DNA of 64,000 nt from Megalobrama amblycephala (GCF_018812025.1 NC_063054.1:4073433-4137432), one strand, 5' to 3'. Counted from the first letter of the stretch, positions 1 through 13,254 are shown. Translations and numbers: made by a program. Notes: generated by a model not told the origin, from the letters alone.

Positions 1-686
1 TGCAGAAAGTGCAGGGATTTGCCATCGGCGTCCGCTGGCTCTTACGGAGAGTGTCCAGCCTCAGGCCAGAGAAACTCACTCCTCATCTCCTTTAATCATC
101 ATTATTATTGCGAGTCATTTTTATCTTTTATTACACTCTGTGAGATTAGTCGCCATTCGCATGGAATCCCATCTAACCAAACGCTGCTGCTTTTGGCCTC
201 ATCTTCCCCAAATCCATTGCAGAAAAAAACGAAACCTCCAATACTGCAAAAGCATCAAACGTTTCCAGGCTGATTCTGTGAAGACTCGCTGATTCATAGG
301 AGAGTTATTAGCGATAAGTGACATGTTGCTTGAACGGACAGCCCTGAGGTTTGTTCAATCTAAGTAATATCAGGACTTAATTTTTAAAAGCATGTCCCTC
401 GTTTACCCTCAGCAGCTCTTACTATCTCCTTTCTGGAGAAGTGTCAAATAAGGCATCATATAATTAAATAAATGAATTGTATAAAAAGTAATTTCTTTAA
501 AATGAATTCATGTAATCCTGTCCTCTGAGCCATATGGTAATAATGGAATGATTTTGCACACAATGTAGATATAAACGTCTAGTCATGTGATTCTGTCAGT
601 CAGTATCACATGAGCTTGTGTAGTAGAAAGCTGAATGTCAAACATGAGAGAACGCACACCTGATGCTTCTCCTCTCTTCTCCTCAG
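1..686. other. Non-coding, upstream of first recognised exon
   Basis: I see no convincing exon or repeat here. The stretch just before 687 is pyrimidine-rich and ends in CAG, so it reads as the acceptor end of an intron. The promoter and first exon of the downstream gene may therefore lie left of the window. Confidence 0.4.
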
Positions 687-785
687 GTGTGTCATCAGCC
701 TTCAGCTGGAGACGGGAGGATCGCGAGGCTTGATTGACGGGCCTCGCCACTAAGGACCCTATGGCAGAGCAGCAGCGCGATACAG
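687..785 (+). other. lrfn4: Probable 5'UTR exon of lrfn4, carrying an upstream start codon
   Basis: A 99-base segment has a strong acceptor on its left (pyrimidine tract ending CTCAG at 685-686) and a strong donor on its right (ACAG then GTAAG at 786). Stops occur in all frames of its first part, so it is mainly untranslated. An ATG at 761 opens a short frame of eight codons plus one base before the donor. If it is spliced to the acceptor at 11631, the frame closes at a TGA ten bases before the lrfn4 start codon, giving a 12-codon upstream ORF. Assignment to lrfn4 rests on strand, order and splice signals only. It could also be an exon of another transcript. Confidence 0.55.
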
Positions 786-3700
786 GTAAGAAACCCACGC
801 TTGATCGACAGCAAAGCTTTAAAACATATGATGACATAAAACGGCAAATGCATGCATGATGTCTTGTCTCTGCTGACTCTGATTGATAATGTACAGTATA
901 AAAATAAGTCAGTCATTTCCTCTTAGCAGTCACAGTGTTGATCCTGAAACATTTTTGCAATATATCACACAGTCATTTTGATGTGAATATCACGGCGCAG
1001 TTATGCTTCAGGCGACCTGAGTTTGGCTGCTGGCCAACTCTCTGAACTGTCCTGTATAAATAAAGGCCAAACTAAATCGTATAAAAACAGTGAATTTTTA
1101 TCCCCTGGAACATCAAATCAGACCTCTGGACATCAGCCGAGGTTCTGCAGCACATAAACCTTACTTCTGTGCAGAGCTGATAAACACTTCTTGGAGTATT
1201 TATTAATGGAATAGGAAAAATGAATGTATGGTATATGAAAATAAGATGACATTCTGCTCTTTCAGCAACATATGTGGCATATGGCATGTCAAAGTGAGAC
1301 AATGGATGTCAACAGGACTATGCACTTTAAACGCATACGTGTGCACATATTCTTCTGAACAAAATGGAGCTGTAACTGTTATCACTCTTTCTTTTGAGAC
1401 TCCTCTAGCGTTGAACTTTACCGGTGTGAAAAAGCAATAGCAGCTGTAGCGCTTGACATTTTGTCTGTCGCCTGGTCTCTGCTTCTGGAGAAAAACTGCC
1501 TACCACAGGACACAGTGTTATTTTTAGAGCGGCAGCTTTGTTTCGGAAGTGTTTCCCAGCAGCACTGCAGATTATCTGCTGGATCTCGCGCTGTCGGAGG
1601 CCTCAATGTTGGAAGAGTTCAAGTACCGCGCTGTTTTAATCTCTCAGTGTGACTGTAAGTGATAATAGATTATGATCGCAGAGCTCATCCCTCAGTGGCC
1701 GCCGCTCAACCTCAATCTGGCATCCTGACAGATAGCTTCAGTCCAATCTAAAGGGATGAACGGGGCGGCTCCTCACTGGTTTCAGCTTCTGTCTCAGCAG
1801 ATCATTTTATGCTCAGCTCCTGGACCAGGCATCTTTGTCTTCTCTGACTCTGAGACAAAGCCGATCCTCTGTAAAAATTTCATCAGCGGGATGTTGAACT
1901 GATCCGTTCAGTATTTAAGCGCCGTGTCGCTTCCTTTGGAGAGAAATTGCCAATTGATTCTGCTTTCAAAAGAGGAGCTTTTAGTGTGACGTCCAGAACG
2001 AGAGAGATTGAAGTGGATTAGTTTCTTTTCTGACCTCTGTGTCCAAAAAGGCAGTCCGCTACGAAAGCTTCTCTCCCTCTGTGTGGTGTGGATACAAACC
2101 GGCCGGCTTTTAAATATTCATGCACTGATAATTCATTTACAATGCAGATTTTTTCACATACTCTATGGATTAGACCGGTCATGGTCCTGCTGGTAGGCGC
2201 TGTACATATTTTAGCCTCCATTTCGTTTTTTCCTTGAGATGAATGGGAACACTAATGGACAGAGTCTCCAGGTCTCACACTGTACATCAAACTCTTATTC
2301 ATAATTAATCTAGCGTTGAGGGTTCGTTCCCTTTAAGACGAGAGGGGGAGAAAATGATGGTGTAGCTCAGCAAACAGAAATGATCTATTATTAGAGAAAA
2401 AGCGAGGCCACTGAGATTATTTTCACCACTCATCAACAGCTCTGTGTGTCTCGCTCTGCTCACATGATAATGGAGCACATATTCGTGGGTCTATTCATAG
2501 TTCATTAACACTCTTCAGCTTGCGCACAGGCTGCTTTGTTTGCTCTGCCTACGCCTTTGCACCATTCTGTAGGTGGAAGATCAAACTGAATCTAAGCTGC
2601 TCTTTGACTCGCTTTATTTTCTTTCTCTGCCCTGATGCTGTGCTCATCTGAGTCATGACATGCCTTTTTATATTGCTTTAATATGTTTCTTAAAGTTCAC
2701 TTATTGTGTTAATGAAGTTCATATGTGCACAAATGCGCAAATTATGCTAAATTTCAAGTTTTTAATTTTATTTTTGGGGTCTTCTATATTTACATGACTT
2801 AAAGTTCAAACAACACATTATTTTTCTCATACTGCACATTGCTACAGCACCTCTTTTCACCCTCAGTCTAAAACACTGTTTTATTTCTTGTGTCTTTAAA
2901 AAGCGGTTAGTTATGTTAGTATGCTTTTTACATCAAAAAATTGTCATTTTTTAGAAATAAAAGGCTTGATTTTAGCCCTCTTATTTGAACGCTCTGTTTT
3001 AAGGGGCGTGTCTGCTGTGAGACTTCAGTGTAAATGCCCACTGCTGTGATTGGCTGACATCTTTGCATATGAAATAACTTAGTATTACTCTCTCTTTTAG
3101 TACATTTTTACTACTACAGCTCTCAAGGTTAACTAATCATGAAAAGTGTTGATTATAGCATTACATTTAGATCTATTGCATTATATTTAGATCGCAGCAT
3201 GAAAGGTTGCAGTGATGAACATTGTAGCCGATCACAGACATGTTGTTGAGATCATGAAAGCAGTGATCTCGTCATTCTGCACATTAACAAATGCTTTCAT
3301 CATAAATAACTAAGATATTCATTGAATAAAATGGGAGTTTTGGCGCAAGTCCAGAACTCAGTCACTGATAAACTAGCGCTGTTTGATTGACAGCTCCAGT
3401 GATTGTAAAGGGAGTGTTCTTTGATTGTTTTCTATATATAATTTAATCACCGTTTAAATAGCAGATTATTTTCATCCTACTAAGAGAAACAACATGAATG
3501 TTTAGACACTGGTTTGATTTACTGACACACAGACAAAGATCATCTGACTGTACATGAATCATTAATATCAGATCAGGCATTAGAATGAACACAGTTACTG
3601 ACATGTTGTTGCATTACTGTCGAGTTCATATTGTAAAAGTCTGTTTGCTCTGAAATGCGAAAGATTTACCAAAGAATCCACAGTGAAATGTACCGAACAC

Positions 3701-5560
3701 AAATAAATAAAGCTCAACTGAGACATTCACATTGTTGAAAATAAATAACCATATTCCTGCATTAGGATCCTTTGAAAGGTAATGTTATTTTAGTCCTGTA
3801 TCGCTCTTCTCTGCTCATCTCACTAACACACCAGTGGGCGTGGCTAATGATGCAATGATGAAGTAAGCATTGATTTCCTCTGTGGAGGCGGAGTTTCACC
3901 TATCTATGATAGATAGGCACATTGCGGGTTTGTTAACGATTAGCTATTAAGACTGAATAGGCATGCGTACTTGTAAAATAGTACCAGTGGTTTGCGACAT
4001 TATACTGACACCTGTGTAGTTTGTCACTGACTCTTCACATAGAAGCTGATTGTTTGTCTTTTTTTTGCTCTTTTTATACCATATTTTTCTCCATCCCATA
4101 CAACATGCATTAATAATATCATGCTGGTTATGTGGCTCTCCCATAAGCTCATAAACTACAACATTACATTACACTTTGAATGCAGTGATCTTCACATGAA
4201 GAACTGCTGAAATCATATTTCTAATCATTTAATAACGTCATTGACATTTCTTTGTATGAGAGATCTGCAGGTTTTGTTATTGTGTAAATCATTATTAATA
4301 TTATGATCAGTCAGTGACTGTTTACTTTTGACTTTGTACTGCGAATTCAGTAACTGTGCAGTAAATATTTACTAGTAATTGTGCTCCTACTGTCACTGAC
4401 ACTAATCACATTACATAATTATTATTAGTGGGATTTCACAAGCCCTCTGTGATCCTGGTGGGCTATAAAGCTGCTCACTGAAATATCTTTCTGTTACCCG
4501 AACATTAAAGGTGCTATATGCGATTTCAGACATTATGCTGGTGGTAACGGGGTTATGAAGAGATCGAGTTTAAAGGGGCTTATCCTACACTCTTGGGGCA
4601 TATAAGCCCACTTATCATGTTAGTCATGGTTTCTGTGTGTGGCTTCATGAAAGGCTGATTTGACTGAAAGTGAAGAAGGTAGCAAGCGAGAGAGAGGGAT
4701 GTTTTCTCCTTATACACCTGAATCAACTGATTGTTGCCTGGAAAACGGGTACAAAAGATTATTTGTTACAGCTAACAAGGAAGGATTTCGCAGACCTTTT
4801 CTGTTTTTTGCATTTTGTGGTGATTTTTTTCTCAAAAATTAGGGTGATATTTGCAGGACATTTTAGGTGAATGTGATTTCACCAAGTAGGACATGTTCCT
4901 GGAGGCAGATGTGAAAGCACTCCAAAGGCTAATGTGTCAAACGGGGCTTTTATTGTGTTCGGCCTCATCCCCAGGCAGACCCCGAGGGCTGATAATTTAA
5001 ATAATTCAAATAATTCACAGCAGCATCTCAGCAACTCTCTTTGCGGTTCATCTCATTTATGCTCTTGCCAGCCCTGTACAGGCACACTATCCCCAAAATA
5101 TGCATGATGTTTTAATTCGTGAAAATGAAGAGGACATACCTATCTGGCAATGATGAATAAATTAAAGATAATTCTTGTTCAGATTTCTTAAGTTAGCTAG
5201 GGTTTAGAAGATTGAGTTGTGTTTGCAGTTGTTAATGTGGGCTGAAATGCAGTAGGTTGAAATGCAACACTGGCGTTCAAAACTAATGTGCTCCCAGGAA
5301 TCAATTCACAGTTTTGATGTCACACCCGTATACGAACACCCACCTGGAGGGCAAAACAAGGCTTTCCTCCACTGCCCGCCAGGTTTGTACTAAGTACTAA
5401 TGTAGTAAGACAGTGATATTAAAAGACCAAATTCAGTAATTCATGTGTCTTTTCTTTTCCACCTGTTTTTGTCTGACCCCGCTGACCCAATGAGCATTTT
5501 GCTGTCCCTTGGTCATGCTTTAACTTTTCAATTTCTAGTATTGCATTAGTATTGCGTCCT
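786..5560. other. First part of lrfn4 intron 1, no gene seen
   Basis: About 4.8 kb without a supportable exon. It contains degraded DNA-element sequence: a GGGGCGTGTC / GTGGGCGTGG pair around 3003 and 3835, and an AAAGGTGCTATATGCG-type MITE end near 4508. I could not fix the boundaries of these. The short open frames here show no recognisable domain. Confidence 0.5.
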
Positions 5561-5629
5561 TCTCATGAGTATTTAATAATTTTTGACTTTTCAGTCTGAG
5601 TTAAATCTCTTTTTTGGCTCATTTTGCCA

Positions 5630-5843
5630 GTAAAAGAAAACTTGCCTAATAATTCTGCACACCTGAATATAAGGCATTTTTCATTTCCAGCCTTCATGAA
5701 CAATTATATATCACTTATAAATGATTAAAAACAATATTAATAGTAGTTATTAAGATTGATGTGGATTGGAATTGGTAAAATGTGCTTGGGAAAAAAATAT
5801 GATCAGAAAATCAACTTGCCTAATAATTCTGCACTCCCTGTAC
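5630..5843 (-). repeat. Relic of a Tc1/mariner-type element
   Basis: The string CTTGCCTAATAATTCTGCAC occurs twice in direct orientation, near 5641 and 5816, separated by AT-rich sequence. The right copy runs outward to CCCTGTACAG at 5843, which looks like a mariner/Tc1 inverted-repeat end read on the minus strand. No transposase remains. Confidence 0.45.
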
Positions 5844-6050
5844 AGCTTATGCTATGTACAGGCAAGCAGATGAACCCAGAATATAAATGCAATGCGCATT
5901 TTCTTGTTAATCGCTTTTCCATTGAAAACCATTATAAAGAAAACAAACATTTTGCGTGTTGTGTTCATATTCTGAACTCATCTGTTCGGCTGTATGTAGT
6001 ATGCATCATCAATAAGGTATATACTGAATTTGATATTATTTGATACATTG

Positions 6051-7010
6051 AAGGTGCCCTAGAATTAAAAATTGAATTTATCTTGGCATAGTTAAATAAC
6101 AAGAGTTCAGTACATGGAAATGACATACAGTCTCAAACTCCATTGTTTCCTCCTTCTTATATAAATCTCATTTGTTTAAAAGACCTCTGAAGAACAGGCA
6201 AATCTCAACATAACACTGACTGTTACGTAACGGTCGGGATCATTAATATGTACGACCCCAATATTTGCATATGCCAGCCCATGTTCAAGGCATTACACAA
6301 GGGCAGCCAGTATTAATGTCTGGATGTGCACAGCTGAATCATCAGACTAAGTAAGCAAGCAAGGACAATAGCGAAAAATGGCAAATGGAGCTGACATGAT
6401 CCATGATATCATGATATTTTTTGTGATATTTGTAAATTGTCTTTCTAAATGTCTCGTTAGCATGTTGCTAATGTACTGTTAGATGTGGTTAAAGTTACCC
6501 TCGTTTCTTACTGTATTCACGGAGACAAGAGCCGTCGTTATTTTCATTTTTAAACACTTGCAGTCTGTATAATTCATAAACACAACTTCATTCTTTATAA
6601 ATCTCTCCAACAGTGTGTAATGTTAGCTTTAGCCACGGAGCACTATCAAACTCATTCAGAATCAAATGTAAACATCCAAATAAATACAATACTCACATAA
6701 TCTGATGTATGCATGCAGTATGCATGACAAACACTTTTTAAAGATCCATTTTGAGGGTTATATTAGCTGTGTGAACTTTGTTTATGCAATGATAAAGTCG
6801 AGAGCTCGGGAGGGGGCGGAGAGCGCGAGCAATTAAAGGGGCCGCAGCCCGAATCGGCGCATTTCTAATTATGCCCCAAAATAGGCAGTTAAAAAAATGT
6901 ATTAAAAAAATCTATGGGGTATTTTGAGCTGAAACTTCACAGACACATTCAGGGGACACCTAGGACTTATATTACATCTTGTGAAAAAAAAACGTTCGAT
7001 GGCACCTTTA
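6051..7010 (+). repeat. MITE with AAGGTGCC...GGCACCTT termini, copy 1
   Basis: A roughly 960-bp non-coding element begins AAGGTGCCCTAGAA and ends GGCACCTTTA, giving short terminal inverted repeats. The same sequence is present in inverted orientation at 57814-58793, which defines both ends. Conserved interior landmarks include a GTTACGTAAC palindrome and a TGCCCCAAAATAGGCAGTT block. It codes for nothing and must have been mobilised in trans. Confidence 0.7.
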
Positions 7011-8149
7011 AGGCTTTTTAAGTGTTTTTCACATCAAGCACTTTAGGATGTCCTGCTGTTTTTAGTGATTGAGCTTCTGCAGCAGGTGCTGTCTATGGAT
7101 CACAAGTGCCCAACATTTCCATTTTGTTCACGTATTTTTGTTTTTCTTCTTTTGAGAGGTGATCTAAATATTCATGGCTTGAAACGGATGGAAAAACTGA
7201 CAGGCCTGTGCTGCAGTTCTGCGGATGTTTTGCCCTCCAGGTCCCCACAGCAGTCACATGACTGAAAACTATGTTAATTAACATTAACTTACAATGAAAA
7301 TACTTTTTAGTTCACGATACTTAATGAATTAACTAATGTTAACAAATGTTAGTGTTTCTTTCATCTACTTGTTCTGTGTTTTGATAAATCTTGTTCTTAA
7401 TTGTAAGTGCATTACCCGTTTCACTTACATTTGCTAGTACTTATATTTAAGTTATAACAAACATTTTATATTTGTTATGTTATATTGTTTATAATTATAC
7501 TAAATATTGTTAGTAAACAAATTAGATTACTAAACTAAAAAAAGTGTAAAATAAGATTAAAAAACTCCATGTGCAGTAGCATTAAGTAAGAATGAACAAG
7601 GAGCATTAATCTGTCAGATGGGCCCATGCATTTATTTTGTCGTGGGCCTCCACATAATCTGGTTTAGATCTGTTTACTGCTGATGATGTAATGAGGCTGC
7701 TGTTAAGCACTGACAGCTCTCTGCTGCTTTGACAACACACGGGTCTGAGATGCATTGTAGAGATGGATCTCAGTGTGATTTCACATTAAATGCCAAGTGT
7801 AAATGTCCCCAAAATGCATCACTGAAACCACATTTGGAGGGTGTCTGAGATAAATTACCCCCACTTTTAAATGCAGCATGTGTTTTGAATGATCTGTCAA
7901 TGTGTTTATAATAAGGAAGTGATGAGTCACATAGAGTAAGTGCTTTCGAATCTCTCCTCCTGCATTGGAGACACGTTGGAATAAGTTTAAATTCAATCCA
8001 GCTAAAAATATCTGGATACCAACATATGTTAATTCCAGATATACTGTAAAGGGGACCTGCTTCTGATCAACCTGGGACCATCATGCATATATCTGCACTA
8101 CTATATCTGCTTTAGTACTGTCCTGAATAAGATTTTTACATGTAGTCCA

Positions 8150-8420
8150 CAACACAAAATAATAACTGAATTTATAAAAATGACCTTGAGAGTTTACATA
8201 ACCTCAAATCTTAATACTCTGTGTGGTTACCTGGATGATCAACGACTGTTTCTATGTTTTGTGATAGTTGTTCACGAGTCCCTTCTTTGTCCTGAGCATT
8301 TAAACTGTCCAGTGATCTTCAGAAAAGTCCTTTAGGTTCTGCAAATTATTTTGTTTTCCAGCATCTTCTGCATATTTGAACCCTTTCCAGCTGTGACTAT
8401 ATGCTTTTGACAGTTGAGTT
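8150..8420 (-). repeat. Interspersed repeat, partner of 43440-43760
   Basis: The blocks read on this strand as the reverse complement of 43440-43760. They share the segments about a GGTTACCTGGATGATC-like start, GTCCTGAGCA and the GCATCTTCTGCATATTTGAA stretch. It is a diverged dispersed repeat of unknown class with no coding capacity. Confidence 0.6.
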
Positions 8421-9220
8421 GAGGACAGTTGAGTGACTCAAACACAAATATGAGTATACAGTCATTTCTATAGCAATTAATTGTCAGCAGTGGTCATGGT
8501 CAGACTCCAGACATTCTGGTTTTCTCTTTATTCCTTCAATTTTATCTTCTTTCTTCTGCTAAGCATGTGATTTGTTGTGCAGTTTGCACTATTGACCCCA
8601 ATTAGGACCATCCCATTAACTGAAGTCTTAAGCATCCTCTGCTTTTTAGATTTTAATTAGGGAAAATCCTCCTCCCAGACTCTCTGTGTCTCTCTGTCAT
8701 GGTCTGAAGGTGATGAGGCCTGTGCACAGACAAATGTCTCATTTCTAGCCAAGCATGTTAATGAGCTTGCAGGGGAATAAAATGTGTAATATTCCTCCAG
8801 TGAAGTAAGAACCCGTAACGATAATGTTAGTTAGCTTCACACTGGTTCTCCAGAGGCCATTGCCCCTGACAACCCATCAATGTCATGGTCTCAGCAGAGG
8901 CAGATACTCATGACCTCCCAATCCTACACAGCTTGTATGAAACACATTGCATGCATAGAAATTCACATATAAACATTGATAAGCGAACATGAGCTTAAGC
9001 TCAACCATACTTGCTTGATGCGTGAGAACAAACCACATTGGTTCTTGTGGAAGCTCAAACGTGCTGCGTAACATGAGAATGAATCTCATTGGTAAAAATA
9101 ACTGTTTGCAACATATTAACTTATTCTGCAAGTGAAAGCTGATTTAAAAGGTCATTAAATGTCACATACTCTGAACATTAAAAATTAAAGAGTTAAGATG
9201 ACTTTCTGGTTCCTCACTCA

Positions 9221-9487
9221 TTGACTGTCTGCCCTGGCTGTTACTCCACCACAATGATTTATTCTGCTGTGTGGTGTGTTGGGTCATGTCACTCTGATGG
9301 AGTGGTAAGGGGAAAACGTACTCCAAAAGGACATTATATTTGCTTCCTTAAAGACTGTGAAGGAAGATACAATGGCCCAATTCCAAATGGCACACTTCAT
9401 GTGAACTTGATCTCATGTGGACATACCGTGGATGAGACTGTAGGGTGTCCTATATGTCATTTTAAGTTTCAGAAGGGTGATTTTTAA
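9221..9487 (+). CDS. Unrecognised cysteine-containing reading frame (doubtful)
   Basis: An 88-codon frame inside lrfn4 intron 1. It has several Cys and His residues (CPGC near the start, CGH and CPICH near the end), slightly reminiscent of zinc-binding knuckles. I do not recognise a family, and no clear promoter or poly(A) site frames it. The first codon is not a clear start, and the frame may begin at an ATG a dozen codons in. It may be a remnant of a transposon protein or chance. Confidence 0.15.
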   Translation: MTVCPGCYSTTMIYSAVWCVGSCHSDGVVRGKRTPKGHYICFLKDCEGRYNGPIPNGTLHVNLISCGHTVDETVGCPICHFKFQKGDF

Positions 9488-10601
9488 AGTTAAAATTTTG
9501 CCATGTTATGCCTTTATTAGATAGCAATGGGGAGGAGAGAGAAGGGGAACAGAACAGGCAAAAGACTTCAGGCTGGGACTGAATGCTCAACCCGGGTAAC
9601 CTGATGCGCAGCTGTGCCATTTTTTTGGAGCGCTGGCCACAAGGCTATTGCTCCAACACGAGCTCCATCATTGTGGCTGCTATACATGCTTCTGCTGAGC
9701 CCATGATGGGGCGATCTCCAGAGCAGACTTCTGCCCAACAGTCAAAGCTGTATTACATCACAAAAGTGTGGACTCCAAGTGAGATTGCAAGGGCTTAGAG
9801 TGCCATTTGGGACAGAGCCAATCTCTTCCCTAGGTGCTCCATGCCAGTATTTTTTCGCTTGTTTGTTTGTTATAACAACAAATATACATTGTAGTTGATG
9901 TTGCCTAGTGAAATCAGTATCTTTAGATGCAAATATTTGTTCAGACACTTCACACATCCTGTGTCTGCCACAGTCACGGCTTTGTGCATTCACACTGCAT
10001 GTGTGAGCAGCCCCACGCTGTGGCACAAAAAGTAGAACTCTGCCTTCGAGCCTATTTTTGCAGAGCGTCACGTGCAACTCAGCAGAAAACACTCTGAAAA
10101 TGCACTATAGGCTTTTTTGAAGCAACATGCAATACAGAAGTGAAGTTAATTGTTCAAACAAGTACATCTGCATGTTCTACACCTAGTGACAAACCTTTGA
10201 TGAAAACTTTTCAGTGGATTAAGATCATGCACTTTGGCCTTTGGTTCTATGTAGATTAATTATCATTTGGATGAAAATGTGGCACTCCTCATTTAAATTA
10301 GATTTCATGATGATCAAGTTGTAATTATTCTCATTAGCTCACTCCTTACAAGCATTTTTTTATTCATGGCCACTGAAATATTCAGTGTGGTTGAACAGAA
10401 ATCACTTTATTTTCTGTACACAACAGAACACAACAGAAATGCTGTCAGTTGAAAGCACAACATTAACTTGCTGTTGAAACCATAGAGCTGCACCCTGTGC
10501 TGCCAGACACAAGACAGGCCTTACTATCTCTCACAGCTCCGGACTGATCCATTTCATCGCATCCCGCATCTTGCATCCTGCACACTTGTAACATACATTA
10601 T

Positions 10602-11107
10602 TAGGGATGTCCCGAGACAATTTCAAGGATCCAGTCATTTTTTTAACCGATCGGTATCGGCTATCCTAAGCCTGATCCTTTATTTACAGCAGTATATAGC
10701 TTAGTTTTTTTGCTCTCACACAGGTGTTGTGCAGTAGGTGGCAGTATGCACCTTCTAGTGGGTTTGCCAACCTCCATTAAAAGGAAAAGAAGAAGCTCAA
10801 ATGTGTGTGCATGATGCTCAAGAACCAATGAGGTCTGCTCTAGCGCATCACACATGCGTTCAAGCTTCCATGTTTAGCATACTTGATGCACACTTTTGTA
10901 ACAAAACACTCAAAAGTAATTTATTTACTGCTTAATTTTATCTGCCGTCAGACTGTCTATCTTGCCATAACGTGTTGATATGGGTTACGTCTTGCTTCGG
11001 ACTTGACTGACAGACTGGCATTCTGACACCTGTGAGATTCATGCTTTCCAACCTTATCTCCACTTTTTTTTTCTTTTTGTTGCAATTATTCTATATATTC
11101 ATTAGTG

Positions 11108-11146
<39 letters not shown>

Positions 11147-11420
11147 TGAGTATCATAGATAGATAGATATCATTACTGTAGTAATTGTTACATTTGAATG
11201 ACTCCATAGTGATGACTCCTTTTTTACATTTGAGCCCCTGAGAAACTCTGCACATTTCCTGTATACATTGGATTGATTTTAATAACTCTAATGTATTTGA
11301 AGTGTGCACCAAGCACTAGGGAAATACAAGTATCGGATTGGGACTTAATATCAGCAGATACTTAATATTCAATGACTCAGATCGGATCGAGACACAAAAA
11401 ACCTAATCGGAATATCCCCA
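10602..11420. repeat. hAT-type non-autonomous element
   Basis: It begins TAGGGATGTCCCGAG and ends CGGAATATCCCCA, an imperfect inverted pair of the TAGGGATGTCCCGA type known from hAT MITEs. Subterminal copies of GATCGGTATCGG and TCGGATCGAG are also inverted relatives. Inside lies a TA/GA microsatellite (11107-11148). The flanking 8-bp duplication is not clearly preserved, so the element is old. Confidence 0.5.
11107..11148. repeat. (TA)n(GA)n microsatellite
   Basis: Alternating TA units pass directly into GA units within the hAT-type element. Confidence 0.9.
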
Positions 11421-11651
11421 CATATAATGCATAAGTACTTAATCTGCATTAGTGTGGTTACCAACAGCTGATCAGTATTCACTGAGTGAATCTAGAAACT
11501 TACTGCACATGCACAAGTCCTCTGTTGCTTCCTAACATCTGTCACAGTAACCTGATTCAAAGACAATGAAATCATAAATGATCCTCTGTTTGATGATACT
11601 GATTGTTGCTTGTGTATTCTTGTCCTCCAGGTCCCTTCATGTGAATCTACC

Positions 11652-13027
11652 ATGGACCACATGCTCTGTCAGATGCTGGTCCTGGGTATGGCTGTAATGA
11701 CTGCCCGTGCATGCCCCAAGTACTGTGTGTGCCAGAACCTGTCGGAGTCGCTTGGGACCCTGTGCCCGGCTAAAGGCCTTCTCTTCGTGCCACCTGATAT
11801 AGATCGCAGCACAGTGGAGCTCCGGTTGGGGGGAAACTACATCCTTCGAATCACACAGCAGGACTTTGCCAACATGACAGACTTGGTGGACCTTACGCTC
11901 TCCCGCAACACAATCAGCTACATTCAGCCCTTTTCCTTTGGGGACCTGGAGACTCTCCGTTCTCTTCATATGGATAACAACCGTTTAGTGGAGTTGGGCC
12001 CAGATGACCTCCGAGGGATGGTCAGCCTGCAGCATCTCATCCTCAATAACAACCAACTGGGTCGCATCTCGGAGAGGGCGTTTGAAGACCTTGCAGGATC
12101 ACTTGAGGATCTGGACTTGTCCTTCAACAACCTTCAGGCTCTGCCCTGGCATTCAGTCCGGAAGATGATCAACCTGCACCAGCTGAGCCTGGACCACAAT
12201 TTGTTGGACTACATTCCCGAGGGGACCTTTGTGGATCTGGAGAGGCTGGCCCGCTTGGACCTCACCTCTAACCGGCTTCAGAAGCTTCCGCCGGATCCCA
12301 TCTTTGCCAGAGCGCAGGATTCAGAGGTGATGGTCACACCGTTCGCCCCTCAGCTCTCACTCAGCATAGGAGGGAATCCGCTTCACTGCAACTGCGAATT
12401 GCTTTGGTTCCGGCGTCTGGAGCGAGATGATGACCTGGAGACTTGCGCCTCGCCTCCTGGCTTGAAGGGCCGCTACTTCTGGAATGTTCGGGAGGACGAG
12501 TTTTTGTGTGAGCAGCCACTGATTACTCAACACACCCATAGGATGCTTGTTCTGGAGGGGCAGAGCGCAAGTCTACGGTGCGAAGCCATCGGAGATCCCA
12601 TCCCATCTATCCATTGGGTGACCCCTGACGATCGTTTGCTGGGCAACTCTTCCCGCACTGTGGTGTACCGCAATGGGACCCTGCAGATCCTAATAACCAC
12701 TTCAAAGGACTATGGGACCTTCACCTGCATTGCAGCCAACCTGGCTGGTGAATCAACTGCTTCAGTGGAGCTGTCAATTATTCAGCTACCCCACATAACC
12801 AATGGCACAGGCCAGGCATCACAACCCAAGTCCCGTCTGTCAGACATTACAGGGAGCTCAAGGACCAATAAAGGTGCTCCCAAGAGCAAGCCAGAGAAAG
12901 CAGTGTCCGTGTCTGAGGTGACTGCTGTGTCTGCCTTGGTCAGTTGGTCCATCAGCAAGACCGCTCCCAAAGTGAAAATGTACCAGCTACAGTACAACTG
13001 CTCAGATGATGAGGTCCTTATCTACAG
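11652..13027 (+). CDS. lrfn4: LRFN4/SALM3 adhesion molecule, coding exon 1 (signal peptide, LRRs, Ig, start of FN3)
   Basis: This exon encodes residues 1-458 and part of 459 of a 787-residue type I membrane protein of the synaptic adhesion-like family. The acceptor is at 11629-11630 and the ATG at 11652 starts a classical signal peptide (about residues 1-20). Next come a cysteine LRR N-cap ([14 protein letters not shown]), leucine-rich repeats (about 53-215), an LRR C-cap ([13 protein letters not shown] to FLCEQP, about 240-288), an Ig domain with its cysteine pair near 310 and 359, and the first half of an FN3 domain from about 416. The N-cap and the [13 protein letters not shown] segment resemble LRFN4 more than its paralogues. 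LRFN proteins organise excitatory synapses, and LRFN4 binds presynaptic LAR-type phosphatases. The exon ends ATC TAC AG before GTATGA, joining in frame to 23005. Confidence 0.93.
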
Positions 13028-13254
13028 GTATGAAGCAGATTGTCTTCTTTCACATTTCCAGGGCTGTGACAGAAATACTGATACCAGAGAAAGATAAGTT
13101 GTGATTTAACGATCCAACTGCTTGTTGGTCTGTTTTGAGTGGGTCACAGAGTATGTGGTCAAAGAAACAACAACAAAAACGTAATTCTTAATGTTTTACT
13201 GATGTGAGACTTATTTTGAAAGATGTGCGTGAAAGCTGTTGACTCTTCTGTCAG

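Larger units (their letters stand above)
7011..10600. other. lrfn4 intron 1, middle part; repeat fragments, one unexplained ORF
   Basis: There is no exon I can support. Around 7280-7570 is an AT-rich repeat with a TAATGTTAAC motif. Around 8150-8420 is an inverted copy of a repeat also found near 43440-43760. Sequence at 8990-9110 resembles the loop-flanking parts of the foldback at 21781-22933. A cysteine-containing frame at 9221-9487 is listed separately. Confidence 0.45.

Noticed and set aside
9742..10092. 116-codon minus-strand frame
   Set aside because: No recognisable domain; intronic sequence of lrfn4 with no supporting signals.
11637..11969. 110-codon antisense frame over the LRR exon
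   Set aside because: Shadow of the strongly supported lrfn4 exon.
13028..13097. Readthrough extension of the LRFN4 exon beyond IYR
   Set aside because: A clear donor at 13028 and an in-frame match to the acceptor at 23005 show that this is intron.
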